From Phellopilus nigrolimitatus (Eukaryota; Basidiomycota; Agaricomycetes; Hymenochaetales; Hymenochaetaceae): a stretch of 64,000 bases of DNA. Positions within the stretch are counted from its first letter, which is position 1. Every line of letters begins with the position of its first letter. Positions 24,666 through 35,270 of this stretch are shown piece by piece. The DNA lies in the NCBI GenBank assembly GCA_021029095.1, contig JAJOHG010000017.1, positions 310,001-374,000 of the forward strand, in the 5' to 3' direction. A model generated the notes under the pieces. That model did no database searches. It was not told the DNA's origin and worked only from the letters and a program-made list of their open reading frames with translations. Made by a program: the position numbers and the translations under genes.

Positions 24666-25476
24666 ATGTCGTACACCAACAGTGCGTTCACGCCTATTCA
24701 TGCGCACCGCCCGAACTAACTTCAATCTGCCGCAGACTTCACCAACACCAACGACACCACCGGCCGTCGTGAGGGCTTTAACGACACGCAGGGTGGCACC
24801 GACTCATACGGCACCGGCACCGGCTCGGGTGCATACGACCCCGCCAACACCGGCCTCGGCGGCTACGGCGGGAGCCAGACCGGTGCTGACACGCGCAACC
24901 AGGGCCAGGGCCAGAACCGCAACCCCAGCAGCAGCAACCCCGGCTTCGGAGACTCGGACTCGGCGTACGGGCGCACCGACTCCGGCGCGACGTTCGCGCG
25001 GGGGCAGAGCCAGGACCAGTTCGACAGCAACGACACGACGACGGGCACTGGCGTCAACGCCGGCGCCGGCCAGGGCTTCGGCCGCTCCGGCTCGGGCGCC
25101 GGTGCGCGCGGCGGGTACGACCAGGGCCAGGTCAATGACGAGCTCGACCAGGCGCACCGCGAGGGCCAGCAGTCGCAGCAGTCGCGCAGCGATGCGTACG
25201 GCGGCGAGTCCCAGCGTGAGCGTGGGGGCGGCAAGCCGACCTTGGGCAACAAAATGCGCGGTACGCTCGAGTTTTAGGTTCATTCTAAAAACAGAAAAAA
25301 GATGCTCATTAAATGCGACATTAGGAAACGCGGAGAAGCTTGCAGGTTCCGTCGCAGGCAAGGGCGACTTGAAGGAGCGCGGCGAGGAGCGCAAGGTTTG
25401 TAATATGATTATATATCCCGTCAGATTCGTTGACTGTTGTTGGTTATAGGCTGGAGGATTCGACGACCAGTACTAA
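24666..25476 (+). CDS. CsbD-like stress protein, paralogue 1
   Basis: Highly hydrophilic, Gly/Asn/Asp/Ser/Gln-rich protein of about 210 residues, with a C-terminal CsbD-like helix pair (GNKMRG|NAEKLAGSVAGKGDLKERG). CsbD-like proteins are induced by stress in bacteria and fungi; the Ustilago DNA-binding protein Hmp1 is, as far as I recall, annotated in the same family. The long N-terminal part looks disordered, with FNDTQGGTDSYGTGTGS and GESQRERGGGKP blocks. Exon 1 codes only about five residues (MSYTN), then a 56-base intron. A second intron splits codon G in MRG|NAE, and a third precedes the last exon AGGFDDQY. The tandem copy at 26587 has the same three-intron structure. Biochemical role unknown. 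Confidence 0.8.
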
Positions 25477-25620
25477 ATCCACTGGACACATTGGCGCAGG
25501 CCGTAATTTGTAGCATTACCATGAGGAAGCTCGTATATTTGTATGAGTAACTGGAAGAAACAAACGAAGTGTACTACCGTCTTGATGTATTCGAAAGCCC
25601 TATTATTTGAAGCACAGGTG

Positions 25621-26223
25621 CTAGAGAACTATCTTGTGTGTCTGTAAGATGAATTGAAGTGTAAGAGAATACTTCTCGGGTGTATCATAATCATAAGTAT
25701 GCAAACTCCTAGAAACATAAGTGCCTTCGAGATTGAGCACTTCTAAGATAAGAGAAGAAGAGAGGTCACAATCGTGTTGTCCTTTCTCTAGTAGGTCAGA
25801 GGGGTGAGTGTCCTTGATCTCAGCAGCTACGTATCCAAAAAGAACACCAGAATCGACCCGTAATTTCACTGCGCGAAGTTGTAGTGTAGAAAGGAGAGTA
25901 GTTGTCCTGTGGGCAGCGAGACGTCGCGCCAGTATATTTTTTATTAAGAGCGTTAGGAAACGTTCAATGAGTTCAAGAAGAAAAGATAAAGACTTATCCG
26001 CCATGCGAATTTCTATATCCACATGTACAACATACGGAATAGGAGCTTCCGTCAAAAACGTTGGAGACAAATCGGACGAGCTCAAGCGCCGATGTCGGGC
26101 TCGAGATGAGGTGGTTACCATTCTTGCATTACCCGCATCACGTGAAATGACGCGTATGGTAGACGCGCTCCGGACTTTTAAATTCAAAGCCAGACACTGT
26201 TTTAGGCCTAATAAACTGCGCAA
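25621..26223 (-). CDS. Hypothetical protein, uncertain
   Basis: A single open frame of 200 codons without introns, located between the tandem CsbD-like genes on the opposite strand. It contains an amphipathic Leu-rich stretch (SFLLELIERFLTLLIKNIL) and otherwise nothing I recognise. A 155-codon frame overlaps it on the + strand, so the openness may be chance in this low-GC segment. The lack of introns is atypical for this locus. It could be a real orphan gene or a relic. Confidence 0.25.
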   Translation of the reverse strand: MRSLLGLKQCLALNLKVRSASTIRVISRDAGNARMVTTSSRARHRRLSSSDLSPTFLTEAPIPYVVHVDIEIRMADKSLSFLLELIERFLTLLIKNILARRLAAHRTTTLLSTLQLRAVKLRVDSGVLFGYVAAEIKDTHPSDLLEKGQHDCDLSSSLILEVLNLEGTYVSRSLHTYDYDTPEKYSLTLQFILQTHKIVL

Positions 26224-26466
26224 TCACGCCACGCCGAAGTTACTCCCACACTCTGGAGCACCGAGCCATACCTAATTTTGTAGCCTGAGCTTACTCCACA
26301 TCCATAGATTGCGCACAGCTATTTGTTCCCTTATGCGTTGTTGCTCTATCCCCAAGTGGCCCAAGTGATTTCGAGTGGCCATCTGTCTCGATCAAATGGT
26401 CGAAGAGCGTCATGGCCGACGTCATCATTTCTGCGGCTTGACTCTGTGTAAATAAAATCGTTGATC

Positions 26467-26480
26467 GCTATATAAACCAC
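26467..26480 (+). promoter_or_regulatory. TATA box of CsbD-like gene 2
   Basis: The sequence TCGCTATATAAACC, identical over 14 bases to that of paralogue 1, lies about 107 bases before the start codon. This suggests that the promoter was duplicated with the gene or is held by selection. Confidence 0.75.
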
Positions 26481-26526
26481 ATCTTCTTCGCGTTGAAGTG
26501 CAGACAATCACAGTACTATCGACTTC

Positions 26527-26577
26527 ATTCCATCAACACCTACATTCCATCAACACCTACATTCCATCAACACCTAC
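26527..26577 (+). repeat. Three perfect 17-bp tandem repeats in the 5' leader
   Basis: ATTCCATCAACACCTAC occurs three times head to tail between the TATA box and the ATG of CsbD-like gene 2. The unit is absent from paralogue 1. It lies in the probable 5' UTR and ends ten bases before the ATG. Confidence 0.95.
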
Positions 26578-26586
26578 ACTTCCACC

Positions 26587-27532
26587 ATGTCGTCCATCCA
26601 AAGTGTGTATACATGTTCTCATGCGCCCCGCCCAAACTGATTTCTTCCTGCCGCAGGCACCAACGACTACTCTAACACCGACTCGGAATCCAACGGTGCT
26701 CGGGGCGGCTTCAACAATTCGATAGGCGGTGGTACCAAGTCTTATGGCAATGGTAACGGCACCGACTCGAGCGCGTCCGACCTCGCCAACTCTGGCACAA
26801 ACACGCAGAACCAAGGCTTCGCCCAGAGCCCGAGTCCCGGTCCTCAGGGCGGTTACGGGAACAACAACACCGACACGCAGGACCAGGGCTTCGACCAGAA
26901 CTCCAACAACGTTCCTGGTACTTACACGGACGACAACGGCCCCAGCACCAACGCGCAGGACCAAGGCTTCGACCAAAAGTCGAGCAGCGCCTTCGGCAGC
27001 AAAGGCTCCAGCAACCCTGGGTTCGGAGACTCGGACTCCTCGTACGCTCGCACCGATACCGGCGCCAAGTTCGCGGGAGGTCAGGACGGCCAGAACCAGA
27101 ACCAGTTCGATAACAACGACTCGACGACGGGCTCAGGCACGGGCACGAACGGCGCGGACGGCTTTGGGCAATCCACCAACGACTACGACTCGACGCAGCA
27201 GTCGACGCAGCAGTCGACGCAGCAGTCGAACCAGCAGTCAGGCGACGCGTACGGCGGCGAGTCACAGCGCGAGAACGCTGGCGGCAAGCCATCCTTCGGT
27301 GACAAACTTCGTGGTACGTTCGGACTCTCGATTGGTCTTTTAATACAGTCATTAAAATCGCGTCTTTAGGCGGTGCGGAGAAGCTTGCCGGTTCCGTTAC
27401 GAGCAACCCCGACTTGAAGGCGAAAGGCCAGGAGCGGAAGGTTCGTGGTTTGCATAATTTGTTCTTGTCCTAGATGCTGACGGTTGCTGGTTGCAGACTG
27501 GAGGCTTTAACAACAACTCCGACCAGTTCTAA
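26587..27532 (+). CDS. CsbD-like stress protein, paralogue 2
   Basis: Tandem paralogue of the gene at 24666, about 1.1 kb downstream on the same strand. The protein is again Asn/Gly/Ser/Gln/Asp-rich and probably disordered. It has repeated (N/T)-x-Q-(D/N)-Q-G-F blocks (TQNQGF, TQDQGF, AQDQGF), a conserved GFGDSDSSYARTDTGAKF segment and a QQST-type run (STQQSTQQSTQQSNQQS). Its C-terminal CsbD-like module is LRG|GAEKLAGSVTSNPDLK and the last exon reads TGGFNNNSDQF. The intron positions match paralogue 1: after codon 5, inside the Gly before (N/G)AEKLAG, and before the (A/T)GGF exon. Function unknown beyond likely stress response. Confidence 0.8.
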
Positions 27533-28321
27533 ATTACTGTGCATCAACGTCGATTTAGCGGGATATTTGACTTTCTGTTTTCTGGTAGGATTAGGATGAA
27601 TCAATTGCATGTATAGTAGCCAACAAAGCGAACAAAGTGTAGCATTGGAAACCCTACTTTTGTGTGATTGTCTGGATTTCACAGCCTAAAATGCCAAAGC
27701 AGCCGACCAGTGCAGAAATGAGCATTCAAACAAGCACCTGTCTCGTTCACAACGTGCGCGTACAAGTAGTTCGGGAAATGCTACATCTGAAGTGCCGTTG
27801 AGCGATGATAAGGTACGCGTTTCTTAGAGGCGTGATTCTTTCACCCAGGCCCCCAAGCGCATTGGCAAAGAAATGCCTCCTTGGAGCTAAGGCAGATATG
27901 TCTGACAGAATGATTTAAGGAGTTTGGGTGTTGAACCTGCGTTGATGAGCTGGGTGTTCCTCTGTGAGCTCGCGCAGAGTCAGCAACTTCATTATATGAG
28001 CACTCACCAAACAAGTCGGAAAAGTCTGGGATGTTCTTCATCCCTTGAACATTGTAGTCAGAACGGAACCTGTCGAATAGGTCCAGGTGGTCCTTTGGCC
28101 ATAGGCATTTCGAGTCTCTAAACGTTGGCAAGCAAGAAAAATAAGTCGATTTCACCAGCAGAGTAAATCTCTTTCCGTTTGAACTAAACGTGAGACAGCC
28201 AAGAAACTATTATCTGCTCAATGCATGTATACATAATTTATGCGCGAAAACACAAGGAACTGAAAGGCGGGCCAGATCAGAAAGAGCTCAGATATGTAAA
28301 AGAACAGAACTACTTACACTA
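27533..28321. other. Intergenic with a possible orphan exon
   Basis: About 790 bases. Only the splice-flanked segment at 28008-28117 (-) looks coding; the rest shows nothing I can support. Confidence 0.4.
28008..28117 (-). pseudogene. Orphan exon-like fragment
   Basis: On the minus strand an acceptor-like TTTAG precedes and a donor GTGAGTG follows a 110-base open segment reading DSKCLWPKDHLDLF and YNVQGMKNIPDFSDLFG. It looks like one exon of a larger protein, but I find no credible neighbouring exons. It may be a gene fragment or an exon of an unrecognised small gene. Confidence 0.3.
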
Positions 28322-29167
28322 TCATCTTCTCTTCTTCTGCAGCCTGACACCTCCAATCCTAATCGGCGTCTTGTCCGTCAATCTCGTCACAACATCCCTC
28401 ACGCCCTCTCCCTCAGACATCGACAACGCCTTCAGCAGTGCCATCCTGCTCTGGCCAAAGCCGTTGATAAATATTTCGAGTTTCACGTCCTCTCGGCGCG
28501 CCTGTACTTCGGCGCGTATCCTGTCAAAGATACGCAAGGCGCACTGATAGCCCGCCTCGTACGTCCCCTCACCCACGTTGCGGAAGCCGCACTGGCCGCT
28601 CGACACGCTTGCACGCGGGTTCGCGTTCTCGTCGATGAGCGTCATCAGACAGTTGTGCTTGCGAGCAGTGACATACAGGCGGTAGTTCACGCTCGTCGAC
28701 GACGACACCACGGAGCTCTGGGTCAACGGATTCATGTTCGTCCTCGCGCCGCGCCCGCCGGTCTTTTCGAAGCTCATGGGCGGAGAGTCGTCGTTTCCTG
28801 AGCCTGCGAGACCCGTGCGCCGGGGAGACGTGTACATGGGTCCGGGCGCGGCGAGCGGCGCAGGCGCGAGCCTGGGTGCTGTCGACTTCCTGTTTTTTGG
28901 CGCCTGTGGCAGGCGGTAACTAAGGAGGTCGGAAATGGTTTTCTTGTCATTTTCGCCTGTCAGGTGCTTTGCGAAGGGGTCGGATGCGGAGTCGGGCTTT
29001 CGAGCAGGGTTCTTCGTGCTGAGCGCGTCGAGGAGGGTCAGCGTCTCATTGCTTTTTTTGCTGTCGTCCGAGTAAAGACGGTGCGGCGGGGGCGCTACAA
29101 CAGGGAGAACATGGTGGCTAGACGACGCCCGAGAGAAAGAGGGGATGCCGCGTTTAAGAGCAAGCAT
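28322..29167 (-). CDS. MRPS18: Mitochondrial ribosomal protein uS11m
   Basis: Small-subunit mitochondrial ribosomal protein of the bacterial S11 family (yeast Mrps18). The C-terminal S11 domain is complete: YVTARKHNCLMTLIDENANP, SSGQCGFRNVGEGTYEAGYQ, IFINGFGQSRMALLKAL, TRLTDKTPIRIGGVRLQKKRR. It binds rRNA on the platform. The N-terminus from the Met at 29167 (MLALKRGIPSFSRASSSHHV) has the basic, Ser-rich, acid-free make-up of a mitochondrial presequence, so I chose this start; the same frame remains open upstream to 29398. No introns are needed. It is transcribed divergently from QCR9. Confidence 0.92.
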   Translation of the reverse strand: MLALKRGIPSFSRASSSHHVLPVVAPPPHRLYSDDSKKSNETLTLLDALSTKNPARKPDSASDPFAKHLTGENDKKTISDLLSYRLPQAPKNRKSTAPRLAPAPLAAPGPMYTSPRRTGLAGSGNDDSPPMSFEKTGGRGARTNMNPLTQSSVVSSSTSVNYRLYVTARKHNCLMTLIDENANPRASVSSGQCGFRNVGEGTYEAGYQCALRIFDRIRAEVQARREDVKLEIFINGFGQSRMALLKALSMSEGEGVRDVVTRLTDKTPIRIGGVRLQKKRR

Positions 29168-29333
29168 GTGTGCAGATGCTCGAGCGTCGGGCGTCGGACG
29201 ACGAGTGAAAAGAGTAGTAACGCTCTGAGTTTGAGTGGTCGGCCCAAATCGGCAGTGCCCGGGTTCCCTCCGCTCGTCCGCGTCAAACGCTCTGTCCAAA
29301 GTCCTGTCTGCACATCTATTCATCTTGTCCCCC
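29168..29333. promoter_or_regulatory. Shared promoter uS11m / QCR9
   Basis: Only 166 bases separate the two divergent start codons, so both nuclear genes for mitochondrial proteins must use the same promoter segment. No clear TATA box is visible. Confidence 0.6.
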
Positions 29334-29737
29334 ATGGCGGTGAGCACATCCTCAAAACCCCACAAAAATGTGTAATTAAATAACTTTCTAGCTGTCAACG
29401 ACGGTCTACAACACCCTCTTCAAGAGAAACAGTCAGTCTCTTCCTCCGCTTCTCTCCGCCAACGCTTTCCATCCGTGTCGATTTAGCAAGCTAAACTCTG
29501 CGTCTTTCTTCTCCTTTCTTTCCTTTACATTCAGGCGTTTTCGTCACCGGCGTCTTTGCGACCGCCTTCGGGTTCGGAATAGGCTTTGACCTCGCCGTCA
29601 ACTCTTTCTGGGACCGCTGGAACCAAGGCGTGAGTCCGCTGGTTCTGGCTTGACGTGGGCAACGGTACTGATAACAAGGCACTTCGCAGAAACAATGGAA
29701 GGACATCCGTAGTAAATACGTCGAGCAGGAGGAATAA
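29334..29737 (+). CDS. QCR9: Ubiquinol-cytochrome c reductase subunit 9
   Basis: Small single-span subunit of mitochondrial complex III (62 residues), missed by simple ORF calling because it has four exons. They are: ATGGCG; LSTTVYNTLFKRN; the membrane exon with VFVTGVFATAFGFGIGFDLA and VNSFWDRWNQG; and KQWKDIRSKYVEQEE. All three introns are GT-AG. The family signature (S-T-VYN-x-x-FKRNSVF...N-x-G-K/RQWKDIR) is clear. Length matches yeast Qcr9 (66 residues). It is expected in the inner membrane, next to the Rieske protein. Confidence 0.93.
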
Positions 29738-30210
29738 GATGCTGGGCGCTGTGACTTGTCGCTGTCGTTGTGCTGAATCGAGGCTGGGTTCACGCGAATT
29801 GTCGGCCGTTCACATATCGGAAATGTACCCACCACGCTTCAGAGTTTGACGACCAATAGAGCTCATAAACCAGACGGTTGCGCACAAGTTCGAACGTTTG
29901 AGATTGAAGTAGATTCATCGGCTGGACACGCGTGTATACATGACTTTCATAGTTGCAGGTCTAAAAAAATGCAGGTCTAAGATTAACTTGATGGGAAAGG
30001 GAAAATGACATTGAAATGAGAGGGACATGGAAAGAATAAAGAAAACCAAAGAAATGAGCAAAATGCACAACAAGATACTAGAAAAAAGAATGTCGAGGAA
30101 AGATGAGTGCACTACTGAAGCAGCTACTATGGAACAATGTACAAAAGACAGAGAGACCGCTGAGTAAACGGTGAACATAACCATTTGGTTTCGCCGAAAA
30201 TGAGTGTCGC
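29738..30210. other. Intergenic, convergent 3' ends
   Basis: An AT-rich spacer between QCR9 and KCS1, both ending here. It is rich in GAAA on the + strand (29990-30130). No gene seen. Confidence 0.5.
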
Positions 30211-33200
30211 TCAGGTCGAAACCATTCCCAAATCCTCCTCGCCCCGCGGCCCAAAAATCTCCTCGAAGATGACCTTGCCGTCTGTATTCACAGGCGGGAG
30301 CTGGCGCGCCACCGCAGACGGATCGTCACGCGACGCCTTCATCCGGCGTACGCGCTCCTCGTCCCACAACCGCTCCAATACGTCTGCAAGGTTCTTCAGC
30401 CCGAACAAAAACCCACGATCGGGCTGCTCAGAATAGTGCGGCGGGAAGCGCGCGTAGATCAGGCCTGACATCACGTCCACGTCTGCCTGGTAACCCTTCC
30501 CGCTCGTGACTTCCCCCGCGAGGCGCTCGCGCTCGACATGCGCAGGAGGGGAGTATGGCAGGTAGTCACGGCCTGTCGTCGTGTGCGCAAAATCCACAAT
30601 GCGCACGTTCACCTCCCCGCGCCGCCGCAAACGTGCGGGGCTCGCTGTGCTCGACTCTGACTTCTCCAGCGGACTGAGTACGATGTCCGCGCTGTGGGAG
30701 CGTCGTAGCGCACGAGCTTCCGTGCGCGAGTCGCGGTGGCGTCGATCAAGAGACTCGCCACGCTTTTTACGAGATGAAGGGCGGTCAGACATGATAGCTC
30801 GGCAGTCATCTTGCGTCTCTGGGTCGCCATCGTAGATAAAGAGCAAGCTGCAACCGTAAAAGCGGTACCCAACGAGTCGGTTGATGATCTCGGCCAAGGC
30901 GTACAGCTTCTGCAAGATACCCGGAATATGGTATACCATGAGGCCCTCGCCGTCATTCAGGAAAGACGCAAGCACAGAACGGAAATCTTCTGTCTTTATT
31001 TCTCGCCCTTTGTACTTGTCCTGAGTACGATACGTGTCCGATACACGATCCCAGACCTATTTAGAAAGTTAAAATCAAAGAAAAATCGCAGACAGAAAGA
31101 ATCATACCTGCATCCCGCACATCCTACATCCGAGAGTCCTGCTCGTCGTGCGATCGCATTTCTTGCGCTGACTCCGCTTCTTCGCCGGTGTCGCGTCGAT
31201 TCCATACTGCCTGGATCCCATCTTCAAATCGAGAACGCACGGCTTCTTCAACCGACCGGTCAGGTCCTCCATCAAAATGAAGTGCTCCTGCCGGGAGAAT
31301 TGCCCATCCGTAGAGTTCACTGATGAATGCATCCCATGAAGCGAGGGCGATTGTGCACCACTAGGAAGGTATCCTTGGATGGAGCGCGAGCGGCTCCGCC
31401 TGATAGTGCGGAAGGAAGACGCCTCATTAATCAGCGCCGGGCGTCTGAGGGGCTGCGCAAACGCATCATCCTGTTGCGGATAGGGGCGTTCAAAAACCGG
31501 GTCGTGGAAGCTATCTCCCACCTCTTCCTCTTCCTCCGAGCGCACGCGGCGTACCTGGCTCGAGAACGCATCTTCGCTTTGTACGCGGCGCAATGCAGGC
31601 AGCTCCTCCGCCTTGAGGCGGTCCACGGCCGACGGGTAGTGTCTGTGTATCCGGCGACGACGGCCCTTTGGCCCACGCCCATACAATGACACACTCTCGA
31701 GTTCGCCATCTGCTATGTCGCCCTCGTCTTCCGTACGCACCGCGCGGCGGTCCAGCTGACTGCGTGTACGCCGACGGAAACGGCGCAGAATCGCACCGAA
31801 GACGTGGTCCTTGAGCTTCGTGTTCACAACCGTTGAACCCGTCCCGCCAAAAAGACAGTTCCCACCCCCGGTCGAGAGTCCTTGGCAAGTCATAGCAGAG
31901 TGCAGCGCCGGGCGCGGCCCCGATGCATCGCCTTCACTCGCAGAGGCACGAAGGGCCAGCGGGCCCGCACCACGCCCCTCATTTGGCGAGTTCGCCGGGG
32001 TTGGCGCATCGTTACCCTCCTGGTCCTCATCCTCGTCTGCACAAGAGCCCATCACAGAAAGCAGCGGACTATGTCCTGCACACAGACGTCCTCGTGAGCC
32101 GAAAGCCTCGCCATTAGGTGCAACCGCGTAATGACTGGCAGGCAGCGCCAGATCGGGACTCGATGCCGTCCCACGATTGAAATGGTCACGAAGAAACCGG
32201 TGGTTCACAAGGTCAGAAGGCGCGCCGCTCGTCGAGAGCGAATGACGCAAGAGACCACTACGCCCCCCGCCGCTCCGTAAGAGCCATTCAGGAACAATGT
32301 GACGATTCTTGTCAAGCACGACCTCGGGCAACTCCGTATCCGTTTCCTCTTCCTGCAATTCCGAGAGATTATGTTCGCGGTGCTCACGAGAGGAGGGCGA
32401 AACGTGCTGAAGGCCCTGCGAAGTCACTGCGCGTGGCATCGGTGGTGCTTGCGGGAACTGGATTGCATTCTGGCGTGAATCAGATTCAGAAACGTCATGG
32501 CTCACGTCGTGGCCATTCAGTTGCTTTGGAGGAGGCGGGTTATGCTGATTGTTCGACGCTTTGCGGACACGCCGGTAATTCACAAGCATGACCCCCAAAT
32601 ACCTCGGAATAAATTCCAACAGCTCCGGCGCTTCGCGCTCAACTGCTTCATAGAAGAGATTCTCGCGAGAAACGAGCGGCTAATAAAGAAGGAGAGAGAA
32701 TAAGAAACGTGTTAATAAATTAGAAGGGGGATCTAGGATACGCATAGATACGCAGACGAGAAATTGCACGAATGAAAGTGTACCACATGAGGATAGAATT
32801 TCTTGACATGTTATAGCTCGGCAAATCAACGGATGAAGATGCAGACAATGACAAACATGCCAAATGAACGGGAATAAAAGAACACTCACTTTGCAGACCG
32901 CGCGCTTCGTGAACTTGTAGATCGCGCTGTGCCCGCCAACCTGGTTACGAAACGGTCGAAGCGGAATGTGCGGCAGTTGCCCATCAAGATCAAGTTCGTC
33001 CGCGTCATGCGCGAGAGCGTCTAACCCTATGTGCTGCTGGCGCTTGCGCCCGATGATCTCGTCGTCATCACTTGCCGGCATGCCCGCGCTGCTTCGCGCG
33101 GCACGTGAGCCCGGAGAGAACGCGCGCGAGCGTTCAAGGCTACGCAACCCCACGCGTAGCCCCACGCGTCCGAAGGTCCCGTAATCGTCATCCTGCGCGG

Positions 33201-34890
33201 CTATAACCGCGGGATGATGCTGCGCCCCGTTCATATGCGGAAGGTGTGAGAGCGGGAAGTCGGGAGAAGGCAAAGGCGGCGATGTGCGCGTCGATGCAGA
33301 TGTCGTGACTGACGCGGTATCCCATTCCGAATCGAAGTCGAAGTCCGGATCCTGATCGAAGTCGTCATCGTCCGTGAAAAAAGGCGTTGGCGTCGGTGTG
33401 GGAGTCACTGGGGCAATATCGGCAGCGGGAAGCGTCGTTCGACGGCGAGGATGAGGTATGGGAACAGGGGGGACAGTTGGTGTCGGGGCGGAAGAAAGAG
33501 ATTCGGGTCTGGCACGGGATATAGGGACGGAAAGCCGAGAAGAGCGATACGAAATGGATCTGGAGCCAGTATTCGCGGAATCGTCGCCTGAAGAAGCGGA
33601 CGGACGGTGAGGAGGAGCAAGAATAAATGGTACCGGCGTCCTTTGAGAGGGTGAGGAGGACGGCGAAGAAGACGAAGGATAGGTTCGTCGACCATTCCTG
33701 GAGAAAGTGCGGCCATTCGAAGGTTCAACCGCACGCCGATGCCCGTGAAACGTACGCACACTCGATGCGGACGCGGACGAAGAATCTGAAGAGGGAAGCG
33801 CGGACAAGCTCTTGTCAGTTTCGGCTGCAGGAGTGGGGGTCGGGTCCTTCCACGAAGACCGCTTGTATGGCCTACCGCGAGACAGAGCGCTGCCTGAGCT
33901 CCCACTAACCGCACCACCCAAGTCTTTCCCCCATGGCCGAAGATCATTAACGCCATTTTCCTTCATCGAACCGCGTCGTTCGTTCCCACTACTCTCATAA
34001 TATCTCGTTGTCCCTTCGCGATCCCGCTCCCTCTCTCGCTCTCGTGCACCAGCTACACTTGACACACTCTCGCGAGTCCGCACTCGTTCAAGAGCAGTCG
34101 TGCTCTTCTCCCTCCTGAGTGCAGCCTGTTCACGATCCGGCCACTGTGAGCGTTTCACAAACTCATACTCCGGTTCAGCCTCTCCGATGTCTTCTCCTTC
34201 CCCGCCGCCGTCTCTGAGAAGCATTTCCCTGCTTGCCTTTCGCTTCTTACTGACCGAGCCATGGCGAGCGATTGAGAAATGTGCAACCTCCTCCGTCGGA
34301 GAATGCGCTGTTTCCTTGAAGAGCTGGAGCGTCTCGGCGACCTTCCGACTAACTCCGGAGGACGTCGATGGGCCAGGGTTCGGACTCCCTGGCGCGTGAC
34401 CGGGGGAAGAAGGAAGGGATGAAGATCCGGACCCCGAAGACAAGGGTGAAGAGGACCGGGACCTTGGGAGGGCAGCCTGGGGCGTGTCATGAAGCGAAAG
34501 GCCCTGAAGGAAGGAAGGTCGTGCACTGGGTAAGGTAAGTGCCCGAACGGGCTGGTGGCGAGAGGTATAGCTTTCTGTGCGTTGACGGTGAGGAGAGGGT
34601 GCATTTACGTAAGGTAATTCGAGGGCAGAGGAGGTACGAGGGTGGTTATCGAGTGTGTCGGCGTCCGAAAATGCGAAAGGGTCGGATTTACTCGAAGACG
34701 GTTGTTGTAAGGTTGGCGTGCTCGCAAATGTCTTCCTGGAAATGAGTGAAGACTTGGGGGTGGGTGCGGTGTCGAGTCGGAGAGGGTCAGAGGTCAGCCC
34801 GCTCACGTCTCCAGGTGAGGACGGGAAGGGGCAGAGAACGTCACGAGTAAGTTGGCGCTGCACTGGGCTAGCGTCTGGGTGCGCCGTCAT
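30211..34890 (-). CDS. KCS1: Inositol hexakisphosphate kinase
   Basis: IP6 kinase making inositol pyrophosphates, signalling molecules in phosphate homeostasis. The catalytic half carries the family motifs PCVLDLKMGSRQYG (PxxxDxKxG, near 31220-31260), GCSLLFIYDGD (SLLxxxDG, near 30825-30855) and VRIVDFAHT (near 30580-30605). The N-terminal half, about 670 residues in one exon (32890-34890), is Ser/Pro/Arg-rich and looks disordered until KFTKRAVCK, which joins across a 209-base intron to PLVSRENLFYE. A further intron (about 31057-31110) joins CRMCGMQ to VWDRVSDTYR. The start at 34890 (MTAHPDASPV) is preferred; the frame is open upstream to a Met at 35070. The catalytic core is interrupted by an unstructured Ser/Arg-rich insert after YDGDPETQ. 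Confidence 0.93.
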
Positions 34891-35235
34891 GGACGAGCAA
34901 AAAACAAATTGCGGGTGGGTGAAAGGTCGGCGACAAGAGGTTCGGGACTGAGACAATTGCGAGGAATTCAGACAATTGACGAAAATGATAGCCGCGGCCT
35001 TGTCTGTCGCCGAAAAAAATCGTAAAAAAGGGCCATAATAGGGAGAAGACGGACTTACCGATTCTGCCACTCTTCGCAGACGGATAATGTACAGACGAAG
35101 TCGGGATGGCGAGGGGGAAGGCGGAGAGGGTAGGTAGAGGTAGAGTTTGTAGGTGTGGATCGCGTTACTCCGTCACTACTATTTATACACACGCTATGAC
35201 TCTTGAGTCTCTTGAACTTGGTTTGCTTCAGCGCT

Positions 35236-35270
35236 CGGAGACTGGAGACTGGAGACTGGCGACTGGCGGT
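35236..35270 (+). repeat. Short tandem repeat, GGAGACT units
   Basis: A seven-base unit (GGAGACT and one GGCGACT variant) is repeated about four times upstream of KCS1. Confidence 0.85.

Noticed and set aside
24804..25394. 196-codon minus frame opposite CsbD-like gene 1
   Set aside because: It mirrors the repetitive GC-rich coding strand and is Ala/Arg/Val-rich; the + strand has conserved introns and C-terminal module.
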